This document shows, piece after piece, positions 1-16,784 of a stretch of DNA of 64,000 bases. Position 1 is the stretch's first letter. The number at the start of each line of letters is the position of its first letter. The translations under genes were made by a program, and so were the position numbers. A model generated the notes under the pieces. It ran no database searches. It saw only the letters and a list, made by a program, of their open reading frames with translations, and was not told the DNA's origin. Source of the DNA: Lichenostomus cassidix (taxonomy: Eukaryota > Chordata > Aves > Passeriformes > Meliphagidae); assembly GCA_008360975.2 (NCBI GenBank), contig CM039184.1, positions 47,811,797-47,875,796 on the forward strand, given 5' to 3'.

Positions 1-4482
<4,482 letters not shown>

Positions 4483-7400
4483 TGGCAGTGAGAACCACAT
4501 CACGCAACAGTAGCAACCACTTAATTTAGGGGAGACTGTTTAGTAAACGTACTTAACCCTGCTGTCATTTAGGAGTCCAAAGCATGTCTGAACACACACT
4601 GCATACATTTCAACTTCTCCATCCGACCATATCCCAGTTAACAGAAAGAAATTCATTTCAAGACCTGCTTTATGGGACTTCTCAGTGCCTATTATTTCCA
4701 AATCCTTCATAGCACGCTCAAAGGGAACGTGTAGTTCATTTCATCTAGTTGTAGAGGAAAGGTCATTTAAAAACTATAAAAATGTCAAAAGAAACAGCAG
4801 CTACTATCTCTTCAGCTTATTGATAACAGTCCCAGGCCTGGACTCAGAACAGCTGGGTGCTATTTGCTTTCCCTGAGTAGAAGATGTAAGTACAAGTCTG
4901 CATACTTAGAACAAAAAAAAAGAAGTGGTTTCCCATTTGCTAACAGAAAAGAACATAGTTATAAATGCTACCTTAAAATACCACACAAGATGGAAAATCC
5001 AGGGACTTTCTTAGCCACCTCTGCCAGGAAATTAAGCTTCCTGAGTAAAACAGCACTCATCAACAGCAGAATCCTTCAAAGACCCAGAACAATAACAGGC
5101 ACTTCTAACAGATAAAAATTGCATTGTATATCAGATAGACAGTATATTTATCTAGATTTCTAGAGGATTAGGGTTGATCATGACAGTTTTCATTAAAACA
5201 AGATTGCTAAAAACAAATTGCCATTTCAGAAGACAGATTTTCCTTTGTCTGTTCCTATTCTGCAGCCATATTTTGTAGCTTTAGAGGCTTTAAATGGCCT
5301 TTTCTTGTTTTCACTTTCATTTGTGTTTTATATCCATTCCTTGAAAGAGGTGAGGCACTGTGCTGGTTTTGCTCAGTGTTGCATTCAGGGAGGGGTTGGG
5401 CAAGAAGAACCTGGTTTAGTGTTCTGTGCTAAGTAGACATAGGATACAGACTGAGAGCTGTAAGAAAAGAGCTGTTGGAGCAGAATTCACAATGGTGCGC
5501 AGCACTGGAAGCAGATACTAGCTTTAGAAACAAAAGTCAGTCCACCAAAAAAGTTTAACTTTAAAGGTTTAGGAGTCCATTGTCCCTCTAAATTGATGCA
5601 TGCCAGAAATATGCAACGCCAAAGAAATTATACCCTTTCCTTTCCACATCAGGAAATTTCCACATCCTTACCTTAGTCTGGCCACTCAGGCCAGTGTTGG
5701 CATCCTCCACAGCCTGAACCAGCTTTTCCTGAGGCAACACTTCCCCACTGGCAGGTACAGGGAACTGTTTTTTGGAAAAAAAGCTCACTTCACTTTTGAC
5801 CATCCTTAGTGCTACCTCATCGGCGTTGACTCTCCTGAACACGTCTCATTCTCCCCAGCTTTCCTCACCGCCCTGTGCAAGCCACAAGCAGAGCTACTGA
5901 CTGCTCCTTTCCCCCTTCCCTCCCTCCCACCCTTCTCCCTGTGCGCCAGGCAAGGCAGGAGGCACCCAACCCCTTCCTTAGAGATGGGGAAGGGCTCTCT
6001 GGGGTGCAGCACTCCTCAAGCCCCAGCCTGGCCACCGGGCTGAGGCCATCGCAAAGTTCAGCTCGCCCACACAGGAGCTCCTTCCCGCCACCTGCTCGTC
6101 TTTGCCTGTGCTTGTGACTGGTTTCCCATGGCCCCTGGGGCATCTTGGGATGTGGGCTCACTGTGCACTGCCATGGAGAGCCTTGCTCAGCCCCCATAGG
6201 CTTTGGGCCCTTAACTGTTCACTTCCATTTTGGTGATTTTTTTAAAAGGGGCTTGAAAGGCACACACTGGCCCCAAAATAACTAATTCATTTTCTAAAAG
6301 TCAAGCAGCAGTTTAGTCACACAGGACCTCACTAGACCAAGGGGTTTAAAACAGCATTCCCTCACTACAGGCAGGAGATGACTTTCTTGGAGCTGTCACA
6401 GCACGTGGTGGCCTCTGGAGGAGAAACTCAGAACTCAGTGTATAGAAATGTCACAGTACAGATATCCTATAATAGCTTTTTGGTGTCGAACTTACACTTT
6501 TTTTAAAAGAACTATAATAGAAGATGTTACATTGCTCAGATGGTGTAAGTCTTGCTGGTCTATGTTTAATGTGGTGACACATGCCAGAACTATTTGGTAA
6601 AACATGTCAGAATGTGTGAGTCAACATTATACTGTAAATTTGTCCACAGCGATATGTATCATGCTGTATTTTTGTAAACATTGTGGTGGTTTCCTTTCAG
6701 ATGCTTAATTGTATGATGTTTAAGATATAAACACTTTTTAACAGTCACAGAACAGAATTACTGAACTGGACAGACTTCTCACTTAATAACTGAAAGATTT
6801 CTTGAAATAACTAGTAAGCCTAACTTTATTTTTAGTGTAAAAAGCATAGTCAGCATCCTGGAGCCACTCACAATCCTCTACTCTCATCGTGCAAAATAAC
6901 CAAAAGTATAATTTCATCCTGAATGCCACTTTGTCAGTAGAAATGGCTTTTCAGGTTTGGATCTTTCTTTATGAACAAGATTTTGTCCTCAATTGCTTAT
7001 GTGCACTGGCCAGTGACATGAATCATGGTCACAGACAGGCATTAACAGACACCAGCTCATATTTCTGTTCATGTTGGGTTTTAAAATGACAGATTATAAA
7101 AACCTTTTGTCAGTTGTCTGTCTTTGTTTATAATTGCCATCATGGCACCTTGACCCACACATTTCATTTTAAAAACCCCAAACCTTGCACAACAGCTTAT
7201 TCCAGTTAATTTGTTCATTAGGTGTTATAAATTCATACACATTGAAGCATCTAAATATCTGCAATATGTTAGATATGGGACCTGAAATAATAGATAGCAC
7301 ATAAGCCCTTGCAGAGGGAGATATCCATATTTAGGCAGTGTGCTTTATAAGCCAGCACATCCCTTCCCAGTGACAGAAGGAAACTGCTATCTATCATGTC

Positions 7401-7995
7401 ACTCCAGAAAGTCCCAGGAGGATAGAGATTCTTGTCTTATCCCTCCACACGCTTTAATCTTCCTGTCATTTATGTATCTGCCTTCTCTCAAACTTTGTGT
7501 AGCAGCACCGCACGCCCATCTGTGCCAACATGCCTTCGCTATATTTTCTATGACAAATATTTGTGGAGAAACTGTGATTAAAGAAAACATTAATCCTGAT
7601 ATTTTTATTGTTATGGTGTAGTTAATTCTATGAATACTTTCTAATGATGATTGTACTGTGTAGAGTAAGTACAGGTTAGGGATAGATCTTTATCAGATAT
7701 TGTACAAAAGAAAAGTGCATAGTGTAATATAGACTAGTAAGGTTTTTGTGACAATTTCTATAGGATGTGTGAATTGTTTTCTATGTGGCAACACACGTTT
7801 CTTTTAAAGAATATAAAATCTTAGAGAATTTTTTAAACAGTCAATATTTTTTAATTATAAAGACATTTGTTACCTACGGTTTACTATTTCAGGTGTTAAT
7901 TCTAATTTGAATATTGGTTTTATTACTACATACCTCCGGTTCCATTTGTTCTCTTGCATAAAGATGCACAATAAAAGTTAGTCTCTGGTTAATCT
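4483..7995 (+). other. BEND4: Probable BEND4 3' UTR
   Basis: Non-coding sequence after the BEND4 stop, up to a good poly(A) signal near 7970. It contains a C/T-rich block (about 5890-5945) inside a locally GC-rich stretch (5840-6200). From about 6450 to 7990 it is AT/T-rich with many TGTA motifs, as in conserved 3' UTRs. Open frames at 5588-6197 on both strands reflect local GC content and have no recognisable domain. The UTR extent is inferred, not seen directly. Confidence 0.45.
7970..7975 (+). terminator. BEND4: Candidate polyadenylation signal for BEND4
   Basis: Canonical AATAAA in the context GCACAATAAAAGTTAG, followed by T/GT-rich sequence (GTCTCTGGTTAATCTGTCTC) within 30 nt. This would give a 3' UTR of about 3.5 kb. 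Earlier sites are possible. Confidence 0.45.
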
Positions 7996-9760
7996 GTCTC
8001 TCTCTTTCTCTAGAGGCAATGTTGTGTCAGTGTGACAGCCATGACACCTGAGTCACACTATAAATATATATTAAAAGTTTTAGACTTAGATTTATGTAAA
8101 GAGCTAGAGCATTTTCTTTTGCACTAAATGCTTGTTTGGTATGAAGCACCGGAAAGCACAGTGAAATATTATAAAGAATTCAAGTATGAATATAACATAA
8201 ATAATTTTCACCTCAATATACAACCACATAGATTTATGTGCTGGTTAAATAGAAAGACTGCTCAGAGGAAGTACCCATCTGCAATCTTAAAACCTGGATT
8301 TTCAAGCAGTGACGTTTAAATCCCATTTTAATTCAGAGTCCAGTGATGGCTGAACATCTCCTGTTCTCTTAAATGCTTTAGAAAATCCTGGCTGCAGATA
8401 ATTTGTAGAGGAATTACAGTCACAAACACTGACCATGGCAAACCACAGCAGCTGGGCTCTGAAGCAAGACAGGCCTGCCCCCAAGCTGGCGTCAGGCATT
8501 TGAAATGATTACCAAGTATTGCCATTATGAAACAACACTTTTGGGTGCCTGTAATGCTGCAAAGATAACGGGTTGGGCAGGTATTTTCTAGGTCAGGGCC
8601 TTCAGCCTGCTGCCTTTTTTTTTGTGAAAATCACAATTAGTGAAAACAGTTTATTAACCCCCCACCAAAATAATTTCAGGTAATTCTGAGAAATGGAAGT
8701 AAAAAACCTGTATTAATCCATTGGCAAAAAATTATAATTAGCTTCTCTTTGGAAAGCTTTGACTTCACAGACTTTCGGGCAATGACTGGAAGTACCTGAG
8801 GGAATATGCAGAGGCATGAGGGAAAAGGGATGGGTTGTGAATAAATCAAACAGGGTGAAGGAGCAGTACAGGCAGGAACCCAGGAAAGCTGTCAGGGAAG
8901 AATATGTAAGTAGGGAACCAGAGGCAGCAATTGGGTTTATGAAGCTTGGAAAGAGATCAGGTCTAACAGCAGAGCATGTGGAAGGGGATAAGCATGAGAG
9001 GTGGTGCCTGGGGCTGGGCAGGCAGAGAAGAGGTGTAAAAGAGGTACCTGGGATGGGGAAGAACCAGGCCTGGGAAGTAACTGCAGGGGAACAAGCAGTA
9101 CAGATGGGGAGTGTAATTCAGTAATGTCACATTTTATCATCACTCTTCCACTAAATAGTTGTTAAGCACACTGGTAAGACAATGGCTAAACTGTGCTCCT
9201 GCTCTGCAGCAATGCTGGTGCCCTCAGAAGCATGGCCCATGCTGCCATGTCTTTGCTGAGGCACAAGGTGTCCCTGAAGAGAACCTTTAAGGTCCAAGTC
9301 AACCACTGAACCTCATGCATATGAAGGTAATTAGTTTTTACCTCGTTTGCTTTGAATGAACTCATGTGCAAGCTCATATTATTAACGTGTTTGTAATCTT
9401 CTTTTAATAAGATTGCTCATGTTGCAATATCTTGCCCTCAAGAGTTCAGCTAGGCAGGGTTTTCTCTGCCTCCTTCCCTCTGCTGAGGCACTGACTGAAG
9501 CCAGGGGACTGCCAAGCATCATAATAGGAAGTGCTTCCGTTTCAGCAAGGAGACAATCAGCAGTCGAAGGGAGCACAGCAGGAGGCAGCATGTTTCAACC
9601 CTCAGCCTGCTGTGCTCAGTACTGGGACAGTTGTACCCCTTCTTTCATAGGGGTTTTGTGAAGATCAGTGCTAATGAAGAACCAGAGCCATAGTGCTGAG
9701 CACAACAAAAAAGCTCTTGAAGACAATAATAAGCCTGCCTGCAGAGTAGTTTGAGTACAC

Positions 9761-9831
9761 ACAGTATGTAAGACCAGGCCAGGCCAAAGATCACATTATG
9801 TATCAAATTACAGTATGTAAGACCAGGCCAG
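9761..9831. repeat. Direct repeat, 49-bp spacing
   Basis: A 22-base block beginning ACAGTATGTAAGACCAGG occurs at 9761-9782 and again, exactly, at 9810-9831. The bases following each copy are still similar (GCCAAAGATCACA versus ATCAAATTTCACA), so this looks like a short tandem duplication that has diverged. It directly abuts the SINE fragment at 9841. Confidence 0.85.
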
Positions 9832-9840
9832 ATCAAATTT

Positions 9841-9930
9841 CACAGATTTCACACAATATTTTGAGTTGAAAGGGACCCACAAGGATCATAGAGTCTGACT
9901 CTTAAGTGAATGGCCCTGTGCAGGAATGGG
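9841..9930 (-). mobile_element. TguSINE1-like SINE fragment (CR1-derived tail plus end of tRNA-derived head)
   Basis: The sequence shares the blocks AGGGACCCACAAGG and AAGTGAATGGCC with the longer copy at 23591-23728 and has the same orientation. It keeps the CR1-derived 3' part and the junction to the tRNA-Ile-related head, but the head itself is lost after about 9930, so the copy is 5'-truncated. A CR1 tail alone would not contain the TTAAGTGAATGGCC junction. Confidence 0.6.
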
Positions 9931-12900
9931 GGGGTTAAGACAAAATACAAAATCACAGCTGAAGGGGCAGCATTCTCTTGCAAGAGGCTGGGGCACTGGG
10001 CAGCAGCAGCAGTGTAGAGCAGACATAAGGACCCCCAAGCACTAGGAGACCCATACATTTGCACAGCAGCATTAATTTTGCTCTCTCCTAACATCCAAGT
10101 CCTTAAGACACTGCCTTCACAATGTTGTGTTACCACAGCTTTGTGATCCACTAGCTTGTGCAGCATGGACAGCAATACGATGTGTACTGACTTGCAAAGT
10201 CAGTTTTGGCTTGGAAACACACACATATCTTAAAAGGAACTCATCTTTCCCTACCTGACTCTTGCTTATGCTTATTTGCACCATCAGTAACTGCAAAGTA
10301 CCAAGTGCTTCAGCATGAGGCAAGTGTGAATACAGGTCCAGGTGACAATCATATAAATCTTAGTTATTGATAGAGCAAACCAATACCACTGATGCAACCT
10401 GACCACTCCTTGAGTGGGGCTTATTTAAATCAGAGGCTCTGTCTTGCTTATTTCCTAGCAAGTTCATGCATAAACAGCTCTACGTAGGGTAAACCTTCCC
10501 TGCTGCACCAGGGAGTCCCTTGGAATACCTGGCAGATCTCTGTATATGACCTCACCCTATGAATGCAAAAACCCTCCTCTGCAAAGACCCTGCAATATCT
10601 GAAGTATAAAAGCAGTTTCTACTGCAAAAGTATCACATTAAGGAAAAAAAAGCCTCACCAGCCGATTAATTAGCTAAGTCAAGAGAAAAAAAACTGACAT
10701 GAACTTATACAATGTTGGGAAAAAGCTAGAAAACTCTTTTGTCCTTAAAAACACTTTAAACTTTCCCACTCATCTGACAGATATAATTGCCTTAATCTAG
10801 GCTGTCTTTGTAGGAAAATAGAAAGAAACAGGTTTGGTAATGACTCGAAGTAACTTCCCATTAGAAAAGTTAATATCAAATTTGGGTTCCATTTATGAAC
10901 AGGGTCAAACAGCAGAAAAAGTCTAATTAAACCTTTCAAAAATGCCTAGTAGCAATGTGATTGAAGAACTGAAATTCTTGCAAAACGATGTGAGAACGTC
11001 AAAGAGCCAAAACATGAACTACTTATTGAACTGATGGAAAGAGGTTTTTTTGTTGGTTTTTTTTTTTTGTTAAAGGATGATCCAAAGAAGCAGAGCAGCA
11101 AGCAGTTCCAACAGAGTTTCTTGACAAAAGGAATGTTAAGGAAACACCTAGTGTATTTTCCCATCCACACCATCAGGAAGACTGTTCCAGGATGAGCCAT
11201 TTCCAAGACAATAGTTGACTTCCGCACATTCATAAACCCACCAAATGCTAGCCAGAGTATGACTGCACATCTCCCTCAATGATCCCAAAGTGTCCAATTA
11301 CCTACTGAGCAGATGGAGCTCCTGGAACATAGACTTTAGAATTAGTCATCAAATTCAAAAGTTCAAAACAAAAACCCTTGTTTTGAACCACCTGGAAACT
11401 GAAGTTCTACAGTGAAGGTCAGAACCAACGAAACCAGTGAAAAGCATAAAGGGAAAGCAACAGAACGGGTTAAAGCCATAGCCTTACTCGAAAGTCTTTC
11501 TTGCATCAATGTTTCCATGGTGTCCAATTTATTAGGATCTTCTTCCATAGTATTTATATTTTCTTTTTGCCCAGATCTCAGTTGTCTTTCATGAGAAATA
11601 TGATCAGTGAGGCACCAATCGGCAGCCAAAGACACTGATACACAATTTCAACATGCAGAGACAGAGGTTCATATATGAATGCATTTTTATGTGCTTCAAA
11701 TGCAAAATGGATTTTCTTTATGACTGCCTTAGAGGAAAATAAAACTCCCATATTTAAATTCTAACCTTAATGCTTTGTGTATCCAGAGTAGCCTGATCTA
11801 ATGGTAAACTGCTGTTTAATCAGTATTTGGGGTAAAAACAATATTTCCCTAAAGCACTGGATATCTGTTTACACTAGAGCAGAAAATAACATTTAAGTCA
11901 CCTCAAGTTTCAGAAACACAACCTAGAAAAGATCTTACTAAGCTCCAATTCAGCATCAGAACTGAAGAAATATAAATTTAAGAAAAAAAAAATAAAATCA
12001 CAATGGAGCGTGGGTAAATCAATACATGTTAAGTTACTAGGAGCTGAGCTGGCACAGCTTCTGTGAGAGCAGAAATTACGTTCCTTTACCTAAGGTTTTC
12101 AAAAAAAGTTTAATTTGAATGCTAAAGGAAGGTTTACTTTGCATGATCTTTTAATAAGTCCCTCATAAAATATTTGCAAAGACAGACAAAACTCATTCTT
12201 GAGCAGCACTTTTAAGACCACGTTCAACCAGCTGACTGCAAGGTCCTACTTCAACCCATTACCCCCCATTTAACACAATTATTTAGGAATGGCTTTTCAA
12301 AAAATGCCACGGGCAGGAAATAAAGAAAGGATTTTGAAGATTCCAGGTTACATTATGTGAAGAGAGCTCTCTCCCTCTTTTGAAGTGGCTAAGACAAATT
12401 GCTTGGTTATTCAGACAGCCCAAAAGACAGCCCAGTATTTGAACTTGACCTTAAATAGACAAGAGACAAGGCCCTCAAGTCTGTCACTTCTCTGCTCAGG
12501 CAGTACTTGTGCCATTTGGTTCATTAGAGAGAAAAAAAAAAAAAACATACAAAACCAACAAACTTCCCTTGAGAAAGGGAGTCTCTTAACCATGAAATGA
12601 AACATCTTTAGCAATCAGGACATGCAGCATAGCCAAAATCTTTCCTGCAATATGTCACTTGACCACTTTATTTCTGACATCTGATACCATACAGGAAAAG
12701 AACTCAATTTTTTCAAGTTTCTCCACTTCATCACCTGGGCTTCTGGCATTTTTGACTATTCTTTCCAACCACATAGAATTTTTTTAGCCTAGTTAGAAGC
12801 AGTTCTTTCCATAACTGGATAAATAAGCAGTTTTGTTGGTATTAGTGATAAAAAGTGGCACTTAAGTATACCAGAAAGTACATTAAATCCTTTCTAAGCT

Positions 12901-15264
12901 GACTAATTTCAAGCTTTTTAAGAGGCTTGGACAGCTTTGCTGGGATTGTGAAACTATGGTTACTATGCAAGTCTAACACATAAACCCAGCCTCTCCAAGG
13001 AATTCTTCATACCCTTGACTATACACAGACATGCAACCCATCTGTATTACCACCTTTCTTCATGTCATCCTTACATCTGGATTGGGACAGGTAGTGCAAA
13101 CTGGAGACAGAGCCAGTGGGGCCTCTGAGCAGGGCAGAAGGAGCTTTCACAGTATGGGGAAAGGAACTTACCCTCTTTGAGGGCAGGGGCTGAACAGGAT
13201 GAAAGGTGGAGTTACCAGAGAGGTTGAGAGAGCAAATAAACAGAGCTTGGCCAGCCAGGGCGCATTGCTCCTCACCGAGTGCATGCTATAGAACAGTGTG
13301 TGCCAGCATCACAAAGGCAAATTGAGTACCTGGTACAAATAGATGGATAGAACCTTTGTTTTGCATCCATAAAATTGTTATATGTGATTTGAATTCAGAA
13401 ACATAGTGAATCATCAGCTGCCTAAAGCCAGTGTTATTCTTTACTTTTCCAATACTTACAAAATTGCTTAAATTAACAGAACACAACCCTTACTGGCTAT
13501 GTAACATTTTACTGAGAAATTACAACTTCAAGACATGATACAGAATGTACTGAATTCAAGTATAATTACAAAACAAAGAACAAATGCAGGTAAGTATTCC
13601 AATGCCTACACCTCATATATCAAAATTACTTCCCCATACTAATATGGAGTAACCAAGACACAGAATGAGAAAGCTAATACACCAAAATCCAAGGTGCAGG
13701 GTGGGGAGGGGGGCTGGTGAATCTGATTAAAAGCCTGCATGGAAGAATAAATTGTGACTTTGAGATTGCCCTTTGAAAATTCTACTACCACTGAAGAGCC
13801 TCACTCTTGACTTTCAAATTTAATACCATTTTGGCAATAGCCAAAATGCTTTCCAAATGCTTTAGGCATTTTTCAAACACTTCTTGCACAGTTCTTCAGC
13901 ATATTTAATTTGAAGAGAAACTTACAAAATGCCTTTTATATTACATCATTTATACATCATTGCATTTTTTTTTCTAACTTACAATTCGAAGTAGCTGATC
14001 ACAACCTCCAAAATTTTAAACACAGTCTAAATTTAGATTACAGAAACCAAACTTACGCTAGAGTATGGACCTGTATTCCACTATTTTAATAGACACCTTC
14101 TCCCCAGAACAGCACTATGAATGCTGGCTATACAAAATTTGGACTGGGCTTGCTGTTAGTGTAACACTTATAAAAAGTAACCAAAACCTTTTATTTTAAT
14201 TGGTGGCTTTGATTTACAAGGAAAAGAAAAGGTCCACAAGCACCCCATGTAATACAGAATATTTTCTGCCTATCTATTATAGTCTGCTACAGTGTCTGCA
14301 GTATTTAAAAAACATACATCCTTTTCACATTACAATTTGAATTTCACCATTTTCAGAATGTGATTTAATTAGAAATCTTGCTTATCCACAGACATCTCAG
14401 CAAACTGAAAAACACAGACCGACATATTCATCAAAAACTACATTCCACTGCAAGAATTCTGTAGACCTTGGAACAGAGCACCTCTTTTTCCATAACACAT
14501 TCACTATGGTGCTTCAGCCATTTTCTGTCTAAAAGAATCAATTAATTTTCTCTTTAATTCACTCCAGCTCCCATTTCCACAAATAACATCACTCACCCTC
14601 CACTTACCAAACACATACCTCACCAACAAAGACTGAGATTACAACATCACCCTTAGCCATAAGACTAAGTTTGCAGTGGACAAATAGTTTTGTACCCTGC
14701 AAGGCTGAACACTGTATTAGGAGATATTTAGACAGAGGCTCTGATTTTCAGTACAGGAAAAAAAAGATGAGTTTTCGCTGGGTGTGGGAGGGAGGAATTA
14801 CCCAACTATCAGAATGTTGGGCAAGAAAAAGAAAGAAAGACATCATCCTACCTAGTTTTGTGCATTCTAATAAAGTATAATTTCTTACAGTTCTCTTCTT
14901 CTCCAATCATCATTTCTTATTTCTGGACAAGTTTTTTAGATGGTTTTCATCCTTTCCTATTTCTAAGTGCTTAATGTCCTGTATCTTTTCCTTCCTTGTA
15001 TTGTTTTCTTTTTATCACACACTTTTAGTTTAATTTCTTTTGCTTCAGCAAAGCCTGACTGACTGCAGTTTCTATAGACCATACAACCACTTACAGCTTC
15101 TGTTTTATTTTCGTCAAAGGACATGCATTTCAAAAATTGAACTATTGTGCTTCAGAGCCTGGATTCCTATTTCTTTTTTTTTAATGTAATATAGTCTACT
15201 TTTGATCTTAATTATGTGTGTCTCACTAACAAGAAAGGAAAAATTACTTAAGCTACACAAACCC

Positions 15265-15270
15265 TTTATT
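15265..15270 (-). terminator. SLC30A9: Candidate distal polyadenylation signal, SLC30A9
   Basis: On the - strand this reads TTTAATAAAGGGTTTGTGTA: a canonical AATAAA followed at once by a GT-rich element. It is an alternative to the site at 16779. Confidence 0.35.
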
Positions 15271-16778
15271 AAAAAAAATCTTTTTGGTACATCTCAACTT
15301 CTCATTTACATTATGCAGGTAAACTGCGAGACATGTAAGTGGTACTCTATTCAGAGCCAACAATAAGAATAGAAGCAGTACAATATTTAAGCTAGAAGGA
15401 TAAAAGCACACTGTAATTTTATATTCACTTCCATAAGCCTTTAGGCATGCGCAGAAGGGCAGCTTTTGTACAGGAGTCAATATTCATCAATTGTTCTACC
15501 ATGCCAATATGCCTTAAGAAGATATGACTATAAAAGGAAACACTTTTGTCTTCAAATCTTAAACAATATGGTGCTCTGGTTTCCTCTATAAGGAAAACAT
15601 CAAAATCAAGTCTAGAAAAAGGATTACTTCATTGAGAATTTTCAAAAATTGCTGCGCTTTCAATACACAAGGTCATCAAATTGTTCCGCTTGAAGACTGT
15701 ACTTGACGTACTCATCACTGTTAGAGGTACTTCCATAATCTATATTGTTTTCTTTGTTACAGAAGAAAGAAAAAATAGCTCAAATGACTACAAATAAAGA
15801 GAACACAGGACTGCAATCATAGACAAAACATACCTAAAAATCTTCTTCCTGTACTCTCCCTTATCAAAGAAGGGGCACTAGAAATATCTCAATAAAACCT
15901 AAGCCTCCATATACAGCTGCAAAACTGCACCTGACAGAATCTGAAAACTCAGTTTTGGCTAACATGGTTTGTAGCTCTCGAAATAGAAATCACTATTGTC
16001 AACTACTAATGAAGAAGAAGTACAACACAAAATTCACAGACCAAGAGTAGAATTTAGCCCTGCTCTTAAAAATGTAAGATATTCATAATGGCTTCTTCCT
16101 CTAAAAGTAAGGGTCACTTTAAAAAAGCAATACAATCTGTGTGGGAAGCCAAGGAAGGAAAAAAACAGAGCCCAAAAAGCCTTCAGTTCAAGGACAAGTC
16201 ACAGGGGATAAAGGATGCAAACCTGCCCTTAAAAAATGTGTTCTCACATTCCATAAGCCTCCACTACTTCTGGACCAGAATATAAACCAGCAAACAGTTC
16301 CTGTAATACAGTAGAAGACTGCAGTCCACTGAGGTATTTACTACTACCACTGTATCCTTAATAAATGCTTTAAAAGTGGAGGGGGAAAGGGAGACCACAT
16401 CAAATGCTGAGTTTTAGTGTATAATGGAGACAATTTAGACTTGAACTTCATTGCTGGGAGAAAGATAACCACTTCAAAATTTTATCTTTTACATTAAAAA
16501 ATATTCTACAGAAAAAAACATATTATTAGTATCCAGCAAACTTGGACTTAAAATACATTAAGGTCATTCAGTATATTGGAACACTAAGACAAGTTTTTCA
16601 AACACTGCAAGTTTTACAGAATTATGAGACACTGCACAGCATGTAAGCAATCTTCCACAAAGCAGAGGGCAGCCGTGCTTTGAAAACAATTTGAAAAAAT
16701 AGAACCTGCAAGGCCAATCTAGAGAAATAAATTATTTTAAAACACCACACCTTAATTGAAAAAATCCTAGGATATAAC

Positions 16779-16784
16779 TTTATT
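16779..16784 (-). terminator. SLC30A9: Candidate proximal polyadenylation signal, SLC30A9
   Basis: On the - strand this reads AACAATAAAGTTATATCC, with a GT-rich element (AAGGTGTGGTGTTTT) about 25 nt further on. That is the usual spacing for cleavage in between. Confidence 0.4.

Larger units (their letters stand above)
7996..15264. other. Intergenic region between convergent genes
   Basis: Roughly 7 kb between the likely 3' ends of BEND4 and SLC30A9. It contains a purine-rich tract (8800-9110), a 49-bp spaced direct repeat (9761-9831), a SINE fragment (9841-9930) and A/T homopolymer runs. I found no spliced coding signal and no recognisable RNA gene. The open frames here are 60-110 codons, as expected by chance. 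Confidence 0.55.

Noticed and set aside
5865..6197. Coding exon in the GC-rich block after BEND4
   Set aside because: Open frames on both strands are compositional. There is no domain, the block lies downstream of the BEND4 stop, and it is better explained as 3' UTR.
13700..13720. Second G-quadruplex (GGGTGGGGAGGGGGG)
   Set aside because: It has only three separated G tracts, and the fourth must come from within a run, so it is weaker than the site at 5911-5932.
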